From assembly GCA_907163375.1 (NCBI GenBank), contig CAJQUW010008964.1:896501-960500 (forward strand): a stretch of 64,000 nucleotides of DNA, given 5' to 3'. The notes beneath the pieces are model-generated. The model was not told the origin of the DNA. It saw nothing but the letters and a program-made list of their open reading frames with translations, and did not search any database. Positions 1 to 10,330 of this stretch are shown piece by piece (within the stretch, counting starts at the first letter, position 1; every line of letters begins with the position of its first letter). The DNA is from Prostheceraeus crozeri. Taxonomy: Eukaryota > Platyhelminthes > Polycladida > Euryleptidae. The position numbers and the translations under genes are program-made.

Positions 1-955
1 GAGGCCACTGAGCTACAATCCCCATTCAAGCGATTGCCGCTGTATCCTCGCTTAGTAGCGAGAGCTCGCTGTCCAGCAGCGATAGTGAGGAGGAGGAGGA
101 GGAGGGAGAGCTACAGTCGCAACCTATCGAGGACGTCGACCTCGATCGCGAGACCCCTACAGCCGTGACTGCGAGCGGAATTGCAACGCAATGTCGCAAT
201 TTTGTCAAGCGTCCGCCGGTGATCGCCGAACGGGATAAACTAAAGAAAGAGGTGGAGAAGTTGAAGGAGGAGGCCTTCTCATACAAGGCAGAGTATGAGG
301 ACCTAAAGAACGTAGCCGGAGAGATGAAGAAGGTGAAGGAGAGATTAAGCGAGCGGGATGGCGAGTTGGAGCAGGAGAGGCTCAAGACTCTCGAGGGGAA
401 AGCCAGAGAAGAGGCTTTGCTAGCAGAGAGGGAAAGTAGGGAGAAGGAGATACGAAGGTTGAAGGAGGAAGTGGAGAGACTCCGTGTGCAGATGGCTAAG
501 GTTGTCGAGACGAACCATGAGCTGCACCGTTCGGCGCAGCTGGTGGATCACGATCGAAGTGTGCGTTCCAGCCGTCTGCACATCCCTATTAGAAAGGGGA
601 GAGTAGCAGAAACTCCTCTCTTGTACGAGCGTGGAAGAGGGGAGAAATGCTACTCTCGGGTGAAGAAAGGGGTGGAGTGTCTACACTTCACCTTCAATCA
701 TCGTGATCCGATCTCGAATTTCCTTTATGAGGAAGCGTCCGAGAAGATCTATAAGTAAAAATGACTAAATTAAAATGTAAGATGATAACTCACTACTTCT
801 TTCTTTACAGACATCCAAGAGAAGCGACCACCCGCCCCGTTGCCGGAGCCGCAGTCGAAACAGCAAGCCTGAGTCCCTATCACACACCCCGAGAACGAAC
901 CACCGGCTCTCTTAAAAGTAGTAGCAGCAGTAGTTTCCCCCTGTTTAAACAATAA
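1..955 (+). CDS. Two-exon coiled-coil protein, 5' end outside window
   Basis: The frame is open from about position 12 and carries a Ser/Glu patch (SSDSEEEEEEG) near 75-112. A long charged heptad region from about 220 to 520 is rich in Lys, Glu and Leu and should form a coiled coil. A GT-AG intron at 755-810 (56 bp, acceptor TTCTTTACAG) joins in frame to a second exon with a Ser-rich tail ending PLFKQ and a stop at 953-955. No enzyme motif was seen. No ATG start was identified in the window, so an upstream exon is likely. It could be a structural or regulatory protein of element 1 or a host gene. The sequence is richer in G+C than most of the window. Confidence 0.6.
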
Positions 956-1767
956 TATAAATTGCTTAGAGGGTAGAGTACTTGATAGAGTTTAAACTAA
1001 TTAACCCTATGTATTTGACCTATTGGTTAGCGTATAACGTTTTAATTAATTAAGGGCCACCATGGGGCAAGACATGATAGAACCTCCACGCGGTTTGCCC
1101 TGGGCAGTCTTCGGACTGGCGAATACTATCATTAAGTTGAATCTGCTATCAGTCAACTTGAACGTTGCAAATGAAGTTCGGTGTAATACTTCCTTTCGAC
1201 GGGCGTTCCTGTAAAGGGCGGCGGTGAAACCCGTAGCTATGTATACCGCAAGGGACATTCGGCAATGGTCAATCTTGTTAAACCTCTCTGCGTCATGTTT
1301 GCAAGTAATTGCCTCTGTCTCAACGTAGTATGCATTCGCGCCAGGGCGACATTTAGGCAGCTGTCGAAGGTTGCCTTATAAACTATCCATTGCATACGTT
1401 ATGAGAACCATGAGTTCTACCTGTCTCTATCAATGAGATGAATTGATGAATGGAATGAAATGGGAGGACACTCACACGCCACACGCAACATAACAGACTT
1501 CTCTCTTCCGTAGTCTAACAAGCTCTTTACACATGGATCGCAGTCGATTGCTATCCCATTATCAGAAGTGTAAGCTATCTTAATTTTATTTAACACTATT
1601 TCATCTACCATTATCATCCATATGAAATGTTATAAGAATTGCAAGTTAAACTAAGTGTGCTACTATTTCCAAATGAAAAAGTATACATGGTTAAATCATC
1701 CACTGAAGCCCCATTCAAGTAAGTCAGTATGAAAGCAAAGATAGTACGAAATAAAAATTTATTATGG
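956..1767. other. Non-coding stretch; one 50-codon frame with a good Kozak context
   Basis: No recognisable gene. A short frame at 1062-1214 begins in a textbook context (GCCACCATGG) and encodes a 50-residue peptide with no known motif. With no other support it is not called. Around 1380 the sequence has a TATAAA-like string. The rest is plain A+T-rich sequence. Confidence 0.4.
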
Positions 1768-1851
1768 CATGTATTTCAAAAGGTCTTCATCGTCAATATC
1801 GTCCCAGAGTCTGGCTTCACATAGATCACAAAAACAGTTTACTTGCTTCAA

Positions 1852-2211
1852 TCATTCTTCTACCGCGAGCCTCACTTTGTCGATATACTCCCACTCCGCC
1901 ATAGTTCGTGGCTGGGAGTTAAGGCTGTACCATTCCCATAATTGGTGGAGGAATTTGGTGCTGGTGATCTTCATCACATCATCAGTATCGTACTGCAGAT
2001 ATTTCCACCTCACGCCTGTTAAGTCGGGATACTCCTTCTCACATACACTCTCCTCTTCATCATCCGCTGCTAATGACAACTTTCTGATATTGTCGAGTCG
2101 GTACACCTTCTCTACCTTCCCCTTCGTTGGAGCGTTTGGTGCAACGAGCGCCCTTGGTGATGAGCATGGGGAAGAGAATTTTGTGTTCGGTGTTTTTGGA
2201 GGGCTTGTCAT
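1852..2211 (-). CDS. Hypothetical 119-residue protein of element 1
   Basis: This minus-strand frame starts at an ATG that faces the polymerase gene across a shared 270-bp upstream region. The N-terminus is Ser/Pro rich (TPNTKFSSPCSSPRA), followed by a mixed acidic segment and a Trp-rich stretch (LHQLWEWYSL). An AATAAA signal lies just beyond, at about 1754-1762 on this strand. I do not recognise the family. A further short open stretch with a C-x2-C pair lies between this frame and that signal; its relation to the gene is unresolved. Divergent placement suggests co-regulation with the polymerase. Confidence 0.45.
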   Translation of the reverse strand: MTSPPKTPNTKFSSPCSSPRALVAPNAPTKGKVEKVYRLDNIRKLSLAADDEEESVCEKEYPDLTGVRWKYLQYDTDDVMKITSTKFLHQLWEWYSLNSQPRTMAEWEYIDKVRLAVEE

Positions 2212-2265
2212 GTTGACTGTGAATAATAACTTTGAAATGTTTCCTAATTCTTAAGTATAAACAAG

Positions 2266-2488
2266 CAACCAATCAAAATCAACAGCCAATGAATGATGAA
2301 TATGAAAGTATATATGTAAAGTGACATCCGTGTCATTTCACTCTGTCTTTGAGACGTGTAAGTAAAGTGTTCTCTAGCAAATTCTATATTTGAGGCGTAC
2401 AAGTGAACTGCTCTCTCGTGAATTCCAAATTTGAGTGAAGTCTCTATCTTGTTGAAGTATCAACCTTAAACTTGATTTCGTTGAAATG
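2266..2488 (+). promoter_or_regulatory. CCAAT-CCAAT-TATA promoter and leader of the polymerase gene
   Basis: Two CCAAT boxes at 2269-2273 and 2286-2290 are exactly 17 bp apart. A TATATAT box follows at about 2309-2315. A pyrimidine-rich likely start region lies near 2336-2346. The transcribed leader holds about 2.5 imperfect 42-bp repeats beginning TTTGAG at about 2350-2445. The first ATG is at 2486. The same boxes at the same spacing occur in inverted orientation at 18531-18576. Confidence 0.65.
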
Positions 2489-5400
2489 GTAAGTTAAGGA
2501 ATTCATCAGTCATCTCCCTCAAACGTGTGGCTAATAGCATCTTCCTCAATTTCAGGCATCAACTTCATCACCAACGCCCTCCCTTCTCGAGGAAAGTTTA
2601 GAGTTGTTGAGTCAAGGTAGGTTGTAACAATACACTGAGACTTGAACAGAGATGAAAGAATGATTTCTCTTTCAGGTGATACCAGTCCCATCTCGAGCGA
2701 GTCCATGTCAACATTGTCGCGGGAATGCAACGATCGGGAATGTGCTGACTGTGGGCGCATCTTCACGAGGAAGCGTGATCTCCTCCGACACATCAAGCGA
2801 GGTGTTTGTAGACCTAAGTCAGCATCAATCTCCGAAGGTGGGGATGATTCTGTAAACGATGTCTCCTTTTCTTGCGATTTATGCATTCAGTCTTTTGAGT
2901 CACATTTTGAACTGTCTTCACATAGACTTCGACATACACACAGTGGTGATAGTTATACTAACAGCACCTCCTCTATCCGACTCTCTGAAGTGTCGATAAA
3001 TAATTTAGTGAGGAACTACGAGATGGAATCCTCAGAAAGCATTACTGACTTTGAAGAATGGTTTCATCAAAATTCATCTTTGATTGGTGCGCTCTTCAAC
3101 AATTTAGTCAATTTTAGAATGAAGGCGCTCATCTATCTCAAAATAAAATATGTAAAAATCGACCACCATACTGGTCAAATAGTAGAGAGGTTGGAGTTTC
3201 ACATACCCTCCTCTCCTGCAACCGAAGTTGTAGACTGCGAGTCTTGGATAAATTTTCATATCCAAGGGTTAAAATTAAACATAGATAAATTTAACGAGCG
3301 TGATAGTGGACTCGTTTTTGATGGTATTGAGACCGCCATGATTAAAATCACTTTATTAGAGAACTACTCTGGACGAGGCTCCTTTAAACTTCCGAAAAAT
3401 TTAAGAAATAAAGCAGCAGTCATTTCTGTAGATTGCGAATCGCAATGTTTTAAGTATGCCGTCCTCTCCATTCTCCACTATAATGATGTACAGAATAGCC
3501 GATACCGTAAGAGTAAGTATCAACAGTGGGAGAATGAATTAAAGTTTGATGACTGCAACATCAAATTAGTTCTCCATGTTTTGGAAAAGGGATTGAAGGG
3601 TGTCCGCTACAACTCGCGTTCGAGTTGTTATGACCACGTTGTCAACCTTTTATTAGTAAGACAGGATGATAGTGAGGAATGGCACTACTGCGGTATTCCC
3701 AAAATTTCTCGCTTATACCACCACCTAAGAAATTCTAGCTCATCAGAGATTTATTACTGTGACAGATGCATTCAGAACTTTAGGAGTAAAAACAAATTTG
3801 AAACTCACTACGAATGGTGTAAGCGAGGTAAACTACAAATGGAGCGCATGCCCAAAGATAAGGAATTTTCATATAGAGAGAATGATGATGAACTAAGTCC
3901 TCTTCGTGTCATCTATGCTGACATCGTATGCTATATCGATGATAACACCCATCGAGCAGCAGCCATTTCCTGCTATGAAGTATGGCATGGCCATTTCCAA
4001 AATAGAAAAAATAAAATGCACGTCTGGCAAGGTGAGGATTGTATTTACCAATTCCTACAATTCCTCAAACAGGCTGTAAAATTTCAACAAAAGTATGATG
4101 GTGAACTCTATCGCAGATCATTGCATATGACAGCAGATGATCAAGCAAAATTTGATAGTTGCAACGTTTGCCTCAAATGTAGGAAAACATTTGATGATGA
4201 TAAGATTAAGAAAGTGCGCGACCATGATCACATCACTGGTAAATTTAGAAACGCACTATGTTCAAAATGCAATTTTTCACTTAGGATGAAACGGCGTACA
4301 TTACCCGTCATTTTCCATAATTTCAAGGGCTACGACAGCCATATGATAATAAAAGGAGGTTTAGGTCAAATGAAAGAGTGGAAGCTTGATGCAATAGCAC
4401 AAACGAGAGAGAAGTTTATGGCCATGACAGCAAAAGTGCCTGTCGATAAAACTAAAGAAAATAAGACGGTCTATTTTGATATAAAATTTTTAGATTCCTA
4501 CCAATTTATGACTGCATCACTGGCCTCTCTCGTACAAAATCTAAAGTCTCTTCCACTAACACAAAATCTTAAGAAACAATATCCAAATCTAACCGATGAA
4601 GTCATCACATGGAAAGGAGTCTTTCCATATGCATATTTTGATGCGATTAGTAAACTCGGCGAGACTTCTCTTCCGCCCATAGATAAATTTAAAAATGATT
4701 TGACCGGCGCAGAATGTAAGGCCGAAGATTATGATCATGCACAAGATGCATGGATAAAATTTGACTGCCATACATTTGGCGAATATATGATTGCCTATCT
4801 TAAGTTAGATGTATTTTTGCTGGCTGATGTATTTCAGGAGTTTCGACGAGTGGCATTAGAAGAAGATAAGTTAGATCCCGTCCACTTTGTCAGTCTGCCA
4901 GCCATGTCATTTAAGTCTGCTTTTAAAATGACTGGTGAGACCATTCATCTCTTACAAGATCCAGAGATGTATAATTTATTTGAGCGAGGAATTCGCGGTG
5001 GTCTCACATTTGTAAATAAACATAGGTTAAAATCAAAATTAGTAGGCGATGATCAGACTCATCTTAAGTATTATGACCAAAATAATTTATATGGTAGTTC
5101 ACTATCCAAACCACTCCCTCACTCTGAGTTTAGCTGGTTAGATGATAGTGAAATTCAGCATCTCTCCAACCCTTCTAACATACTAGCAATTCCAGATGAA
5201 GGTGATTGGGGATATTATTTTGAGATAGATCTAATCTATCCAAATAATATTAAACATAAAACTGTAGATTTTCCACTCGCACCCGAAACAGGTGAAGTGA
5301 CCAAAGATATGTTTTCCGACTTTATGAAACAATTTCATAAAGATTTAGAATCATGCGGTCAACCCGACTATAAGCCTTGCCGCAAACTTTTACTCACCCA

Positions 5401-6424
5401 GTATGATAAGGAAAACTATCTAGTCCACTTTAGCATCTTAAAATTTTATTTAGAAATGGGTATGATTTTAAAAAGAGTTCACCGCATTATTAAATTTAGA
5501 CAGAAAGCCTTCCTCAAACCATATATTGATAGCAACAGCCAGAAACGTGCACTAGCCCAAAATAATTTTGAAAAAGATTTTTATAAGTATAAGAATAATA
5601 GTCTATTTGATAAGACGATGGAGGATGTTAGAAAACGTGTAAACTATAAACTAGTCAATGATGTTACAAAATTTAAGAAATTGGTCTCATCACCTCTATT
5701 CATCGATAGAGACATTATCGATGAGGACCTTATAGGTGTTAAAATGATAAAATCTGAAGTTGAGTTGTGCAAGCCCATCTATATTGGCCAAGCTGTACTA
5801 GATTACTCTAAGCTTGAAATGTACCAACTCTTTTATAGAATACTAAAACCAAGTCCTCTCGTAAAAGCGGTTCGTTTGTTGGGTGGTGATTCAGATAGTT
5901 TCTTCTTAGGTATTACCACTCAAAAAGATTTAAATTTCCATGAAGTAGGAAAATCTTTAGAAAGATATTTTGATACATCAAATTATCCTACTGATCACCC
6001 ACTCTACTCCATCAAAAATAAGGCAAAACTTGGCTGCTTTAAGGATGAGACAGCAGGGAAGGAAATAGATGAAATGATTCTCCTCCGACCAAAAATGTAC
6101 AGTATGAAATTAAGGGATAGCGACGATAGTATTAAGCATGCTAAAGGCATATCAAGATCATTGGTCTCTAACATGAAACATAAAAATTTCAGGAAAGCCT
6201 ATAGAAATAAAAATATAACGTTTGTCAATATGACAATCTTAAAATCTAAGTCGCATGAGATCAAAACTCATACTTTTAGGAAACGGGCGCTTTCAGCATG
6301 GGAGGATAAGAGGTGCTGGTTAGAACATAACATATCTCTTCCACATGGACATCCTGACACAAACATACCACCGCCCAAAAGAATTAAACTCACACTACCA
6401 CATTCAGGAGACGTCTTAGCATAA
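2486..6424 (+). CDS. Protein-primed DNA polymerase B with zinc-finger N-terminus (element 1), spliced 5' end
   Basis: Replicates the element from a protein primer. ATG 2486-2488 stands alone before a GT-AG intron (2489-2555); a second short exon and intron (2617-2675) lead into a long frame that looks whole. Numbering residues from 2642: C2H2 fingers near 34 (CADCGRIFTRKRDLLRH) and 79; a domain shared with other element proteins near 150-235; a region with a conserved Cys and His near 260-340; a treble-clef C-x2-C and RDHDHITGKFR near 505-530; exonuclease motif HNFKGYDSH near 558; YLKLDVFLLAD near 717; polymerase motif A YYDQNNLYGSS near 809; motif C GGDSDSFFLG near 1080. Length of about 1,280 residues is normal for Polinton polymerases that carry N-terminal extensions. 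Intron use is known in this class. Confidence 0.9.
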
Positions 6425-6601
6425 TCATCCTTAACTTAGTATTTTCATGTTGATTTCTGTAGATAAACATTGCTGTTTTATGTATCGCATTAGATCGTTT
6501 CTTCCTTGTGAATATATGCCTACAGTCAGCCCATTCCCCCTATATCTGTGAAAAGACTTTTTCATACACATTTTTATTTCAATAAACATATCACAATGAC
6601 T
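6425..6601. terminator. Convergent 3' ends with overlapping poly(A) signals
   Basis: The polymerase gene (plus) and the first penton-like gene (minus) converge here. CAATAAAC near 6580 serves the plus strand and TTTTTATTT near 6570 reads AATAAA-like on the minus strand. The gap holds no gene. Confidence 0.5.
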
Positions 6602-8161
6602 TCACTTTGTTTTCCGAAACACTAAAGTTACGAGGGATTTAGTATCTTTCACATGGATGCACTCTTGTAAACCATTGGTAATTTTGATAGCAATAGAGGA
6701 TATAGTTTGTTTGACGACGGGATGATAGAAAATAGATTCAAACATCTTCTCGACTATTCCATATGAAGCGTCTTTATCATGAATGAAATCACGTAAAATG
6801 TATTCTTTTTTCTCACCAACAGAAATAGGTAGAATCAAATCACTTTGAATGTAAAGGTGCTGTTCATGTTTATCAAGTGTCATTGGTGTTTCTATACCAA
6901 TCGTGTGCGCAGCAGTAAACACAGTTTGTAGCATTGAAAAACCAAAGAGTTTTTTCAAATTTTTACTCAATTGACATTGAATGTTATCACCCAGTTTCAG
7001 AACAACGCGTTGATTTTCAATTGAAAAAGAAATGTGGTGTGTCTTTACATCATATTTACTTTTCATCACATGCTTCAACTTCTGTTGTATATAAGGATTT
7101 ACTACATGAATGAAGCTTTCAACTGTATGATATAGACGCGGCATTATATTGATAGCAACTTTAGATTCTTCATAAGACTGGTAAATTTTCTTGATGCGGT
7201 CACCATAGATGTCAACCCACCATTCATCATTAACTGAATCAGCTTTAGTGTGATATTCATGAGAGGCATACACCAGACCGCTTCCAATCATAGGAGTTGG
7301 ATGTCTTACAAAATGGCGCAAGGTTGGAGAGAAATAAACTGTAAGTTTGTCATTATATTTCTGAATAACCAACTTATTTTTGTCCGCCATAATTTTCTCT
7401 CCATACTTCTTACCCACAGTCTCATTCCATCGTTTTACTAACTCAATAAGTGATAAAGGTTGAACACCACGCTTTTTCAAAATGATGCGTTCTTCGCATT
7501 CTACAACATCTTCATCAAATATTTTAAATTTATAATGAAATTTGTTGATTCGATTTGAATAAACTTTTTTAACATTTGCAGTAGCAATTGACGTTAGATG
7601 TAGTCCATGGCCAAAACCGAGATGTGGATAGAATTCATTATCCAATCTCAGTGTAAGACCTTTAGTAAAAGAATGAAAGTGAAGGAACTGTCTCCCACTC
7701 CAATGATAGATAGTAAACTCATAAACTTTCTGATCCTTATTCTTCATGATGGAAGTATTACCACTGTTGAATGCCTTAATAATTTTCTCATTCCCAAATG
7801 GACCATAATAATCTGATTTTATCTGAATCCATTCATAGTTCCACTTTCCATCTGACGTTAAATTGTATGGGAACTGGAATGCATTATTCATCGTTATTCC
7901 ATCATGGGTGCGAGGAGTCAATATCATTTCTTCCAAATCATTCACATTCTGAATATTGCTATCATAGCAAATACTAGAAACGCCAACCTCCCATTCACCT
8001 TCTAAATGTAGTGGGCGATTTAATTCTACTCGATAGTCTGATGGTTTATTTTTGGGAAATTTATTCATAGAAGCATTACTGGGCAAGTAGATTAGAAACG
8101 AGTCCTTATTTTCACTTTCCATATTATTCACATTGGAAAAAAAATTAGCATACTTTTGCAT
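6602..8161 (-). CDS. Penton-like minor capsid protein, copy 1 (element 1)
   Basis: Predicted vertex capsid protein of the Polinton/adintovirus class. The N-terminus has the family signature: SFLIYLPSNASM followed by LHLEGEWEVGVSSI. The C-terminal part shows the domain shared with the second copy and with the penton of element 2 (around LFGFSM, then a beta-rich segment). The 519-codon frame looks whole. The preferred start is the internal Met at about 8122, because the signature begins just after it. It is the first gene of a minus-strand run and converges with the polymerase gene. Assignment rests on motif memory; a jelly-roll fold is expected but not shown. Confidence 0.65.
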   Translation of the reverse strand: MQKYANFFSNVNNMESENKDSFLIYLPSNASMNKFPKNKPSDYRVELNRPLHLEGEWEVGVSSICYDSNIQNVNDLEEMILTPRTHDGITMNNAFQFPYNLTSDGKWNYEWIQIKSDYYGPFGNEKIIKAFNSGNTSIMKNKDQKVYEFTIYHWSGRQFLHFHSFTKGLTLRLDNEFYPHLGFGHGLHLTSIATANVKKVYSNRINKFHYKFKIFDEDVVECEERIILKKRGVQPLSLIELVKRWNETVGKKYGEKIMADKNKLVIQKYNDKLTVYFSPTLRHFVRHPTPMIGSGLVYASHEYHTKADSVNDEWWVDIYGDRIKKIYQSYEESKVAINIMPRLYHTVESFIHVVNPYIQQKLKHVMKSKYDVKTHHISFSIENQRVVLKLGDNIQCQLSKNLKKLFGFSMLQTVFTAAHTIGIETPMTLDKHEQHLYIQSDLILPISVGEKKEYILRDFIHDKDASYGIVEKMFESIFYHPVVKQTISSIAIKITNGLQECIHVKDTKSLVTLVFRKTK

Positions 8162-9556
8162 TAACTCTTCATTCGGAAATGGAGTGTGATACTTGTCACA
8201 GCATCTTTATGAAAAGGAATCAACGCACCAGCATCGTCATAAATTGCAATATCAATTTGTGGGATGTAGTTTGATTTCAGCTTTGTATAATGCACTTTCT
8301 TAAAAGTATGCTCAGATAAAATACTGCAGGTTTTTGGCTGGTATGGTATCATTGCTAGCAATGGAGCTTCAACATCTCCCACACGTACATCTTCACCAAT
8401 ATTGGAATATATCTGAAAATAGTTAATACGACGCGATAGTGACATGTCTGCGCTAGCTTTGGTTACAGTACCACTTTTAAAGATATTTTGATCAAAACCC
8501 AAAATGTCCATTAGAGTTTTATCCATAATTAGTTCAATACCTTTTCCACTTATAGTGAGAGACAAAACACCTTCTCTTTCAGAAAATGAAATTTGTTGGT
8601 CATTAATCACTTCATTTAAATAATCTACAACCAATTTAACTGAAGTAATAATGCGAGGCATCAACACTCTTGTTTCATGTAAGACACCACCGAAAGGCTC
8701 TACACACTTTCTGTATAAAGATACGGTCCATTCTGTATCAAATTGATTTCAATGTTGATTTTAAATGTTGCATATCAAATTTTCCATGAACAGCTGCAGA
8801 ACGATGTCGTAAGAACTGATGAAAATCTTTTGAACAAACTAATACTAGATCATCATCATTTAATTTACTTATTGCAATATGATTAGAGGATTTGACATAA
8901 GTCAATGTTGCCACTTGTTTACCATCAACTCGAAGGAGATAATTAAATTTCTTCAATAATGTTTCAGGAGTCATGTTTGTCTTTCTTGGCTTAATCACAA
9001 TCTTCTTCACCAAGGTCTTCTCATTTTTTGGAATAAGATCTACATAATAAGCTTCCTCTCGATATATTAACTGTTTATGACCACTTATGTGGTAATTAAC
9101 GTTAAAATTATCATAGCTTGTTAAGGAGCTAGCGAGGTAACCTAAATCATTTCATAAACTTGGACTTAAACCAACAATCCAATCTTTCTCAACTACATGA
9201 TGTACATAATTATGATCATCATTGTGCGGAGTAAATTGGACAATATGTTTACACGCTTTATTCAGGAAATCATGTATAAACTTTTTACATGATAAGAGAT
9301 CTTTCTTTGGCCACTGTGGAATGTATACTCGGCACCCCTTTTCACATTGGTAAGCAGCTGTTCGTCTCATATTAATAGTCATCACCTCATGATCAAAAGT
9401 ATAGACACAGTTGCTATAAAAAAGTTGAGTGACACCCACTTCCCAATTTCCATTTAGCTGTTGTGTATGATCAATGGGAGTAGAAAAGAGTGCGGCTCGA
9501 TTACTAGCAAATCTCTTTGTAGCCGCATTGCTAAGCAAAATATGATAAAACGACAT
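8161..9556 (-). pseudogene. Penton-like minor capsid protein, copy 2 (element 1), broken
   Basis: A second member of the same family lies immediately upstream of copy 1. Its N-terminus (from ATG at 9556) repeats the signature as FYHILLSNAATKRFAS and LNGNWEVGVTQLFY. The C-terminal half is open at 8161-8661 with DILGFDQNIF and a beta-rich segment ending ITLHFRMKS, matching the end of the element 2 penton. The gene has a few breaks. Two adjacent diverged copies point to an old tandem duplication in which the proteins may once have formed different capsomer parts. Confidence 0.6.
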
Positions 9557-9591
9557 TTTTATATTGCTGATCTTCGGCTTTGCATAACATC

Positions 9592-9948
9592 ATGAAGACT
9601 TGGATTTTGGACTCTCTACAATATATCAGAGTTGATCGTGATGGAAACGTGCATTTCAAAAATTCTCATGGTCATACATCAAGAGGTAATACATTAACAT
9701 GGCGACAATTTGTCAACCTCAATGATATCATGAGGGATTTGGAATATTTTGAAACATTAAGATTCATCTCCTTGGGTGATCAAGTTTGGCTTCAACATTA
9801 CAGAAATGAAATTCAAATCTGCCATTTTCATTCCGCAAACTGTTTCTCATTTCACAAATACAATTGGGAGAAGTATAGAAGATACATACATCGCTCCATC
9901 ATGACATTTATTCGTCGTGAGTTCATCGCCCTACTATGCAAATCTTAA
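9592..9948 (+). CDS. Small basic/aromatic protein, possibly PC4-like, copy 1
   Basis: Starts at ATG 9592, only 36 bp from the divergent penton-copy start at 9556, so the two probably share a promoter. The 118-residue product has a strand-rich middle (LGDQVWLQHYRNEIQICHFH) followed by a helix (NWEKYRRYIHRSI). That order of strands then a helix recalls the PC4 family of single-stranded DNA-binding transcription coactivators, but this is inference. A diverged second copy follows directly. Its placement before the TBP-like gene supports a transcription role. It could equally be an uncharacterised family specific to these elements. Confidence 0.45.
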   Translation: MKTWILDSLQYIRVDRDGNVHFKNSHGHTSRGNTLTWRQFVNLNDIMRDLEYFETLRFISLGDQVWLQHYRNEIQICHFHSANCFSFHKYNWEKYRRYIHRSIMTFIRREFIALLCKS

Positions 9949-9970
9949 TCAGACATGACTACCGCGCACC

Positions 9971-10330
9971 ATGAGTTGGAAATTAGATTCCCTACAACGT
10001 ATTGAAACGGATCATGATCGAAACATCTATTTCAAAGATTCAACTGGAAATGTGAGAAGTGAGTTTCTTTATCTTATCGTCATTTTCAATCTCTACATCA
10101 TATCATGAAGGATTTGAAATACTTCTATATGAAAAGACATTCACGTATTGGAAATCGCATCTGGCTGCGCGTCAACAATCGGCGAATTCAACTCTATCAT
10201 TCCCAACTTCATACTAACTTCACATTTCATCAAGGTAGTTGGGAAAAGTATAAAAGGAAGTTACATCGCTCAATTTACTCATTCTTTCATCATGAAGCGC
10301 CATCGCTACACCATCGTCAACATTCTCCGT
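9971..10330 (+). pseudogene. Second copy of the PC4-like small protein, broken
   Basis: The start MSWKLDSLQRIETDHDRN parallels MKTWILDSLQYIRVDRDGN of copy 1. The distal part, GNRIWLRVNNRRIQLYHSQ and SWEKYKRKLHRSIYSF, parallels the copy 1 strand-helix region. It carries about one break. Its 3' end overlaps the start of the TBP-like frame. Confidence 0.45.

Noticed and set aside
26-385. Minus-strand Ser-rich frame at the window start
   Set aside because: Antisense of the Glu/Lys-rich coiled coil, which always reads as Ser/Leu/Phe on the other strand.
1062-1214. Short frame with perfect Kozak context
   Set aside because: Fifty codons, no motif, no neighbours of the same kind; kept only as a note in the gap entry.
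1769-2254. Plus-strand 161-codon frame opposite the 119-aa gene
   Set aside because: Ser/Phe-rich composition typical of antisense; the minus frame has an ATG and a downstream AATAAA.
1-2600. Left terminal inverted repeat of element 1
   Set aside because: No inverse of the 18.6-19.2 kb strings (such as GATTCCAAATCTG) was found, so no left end is called.
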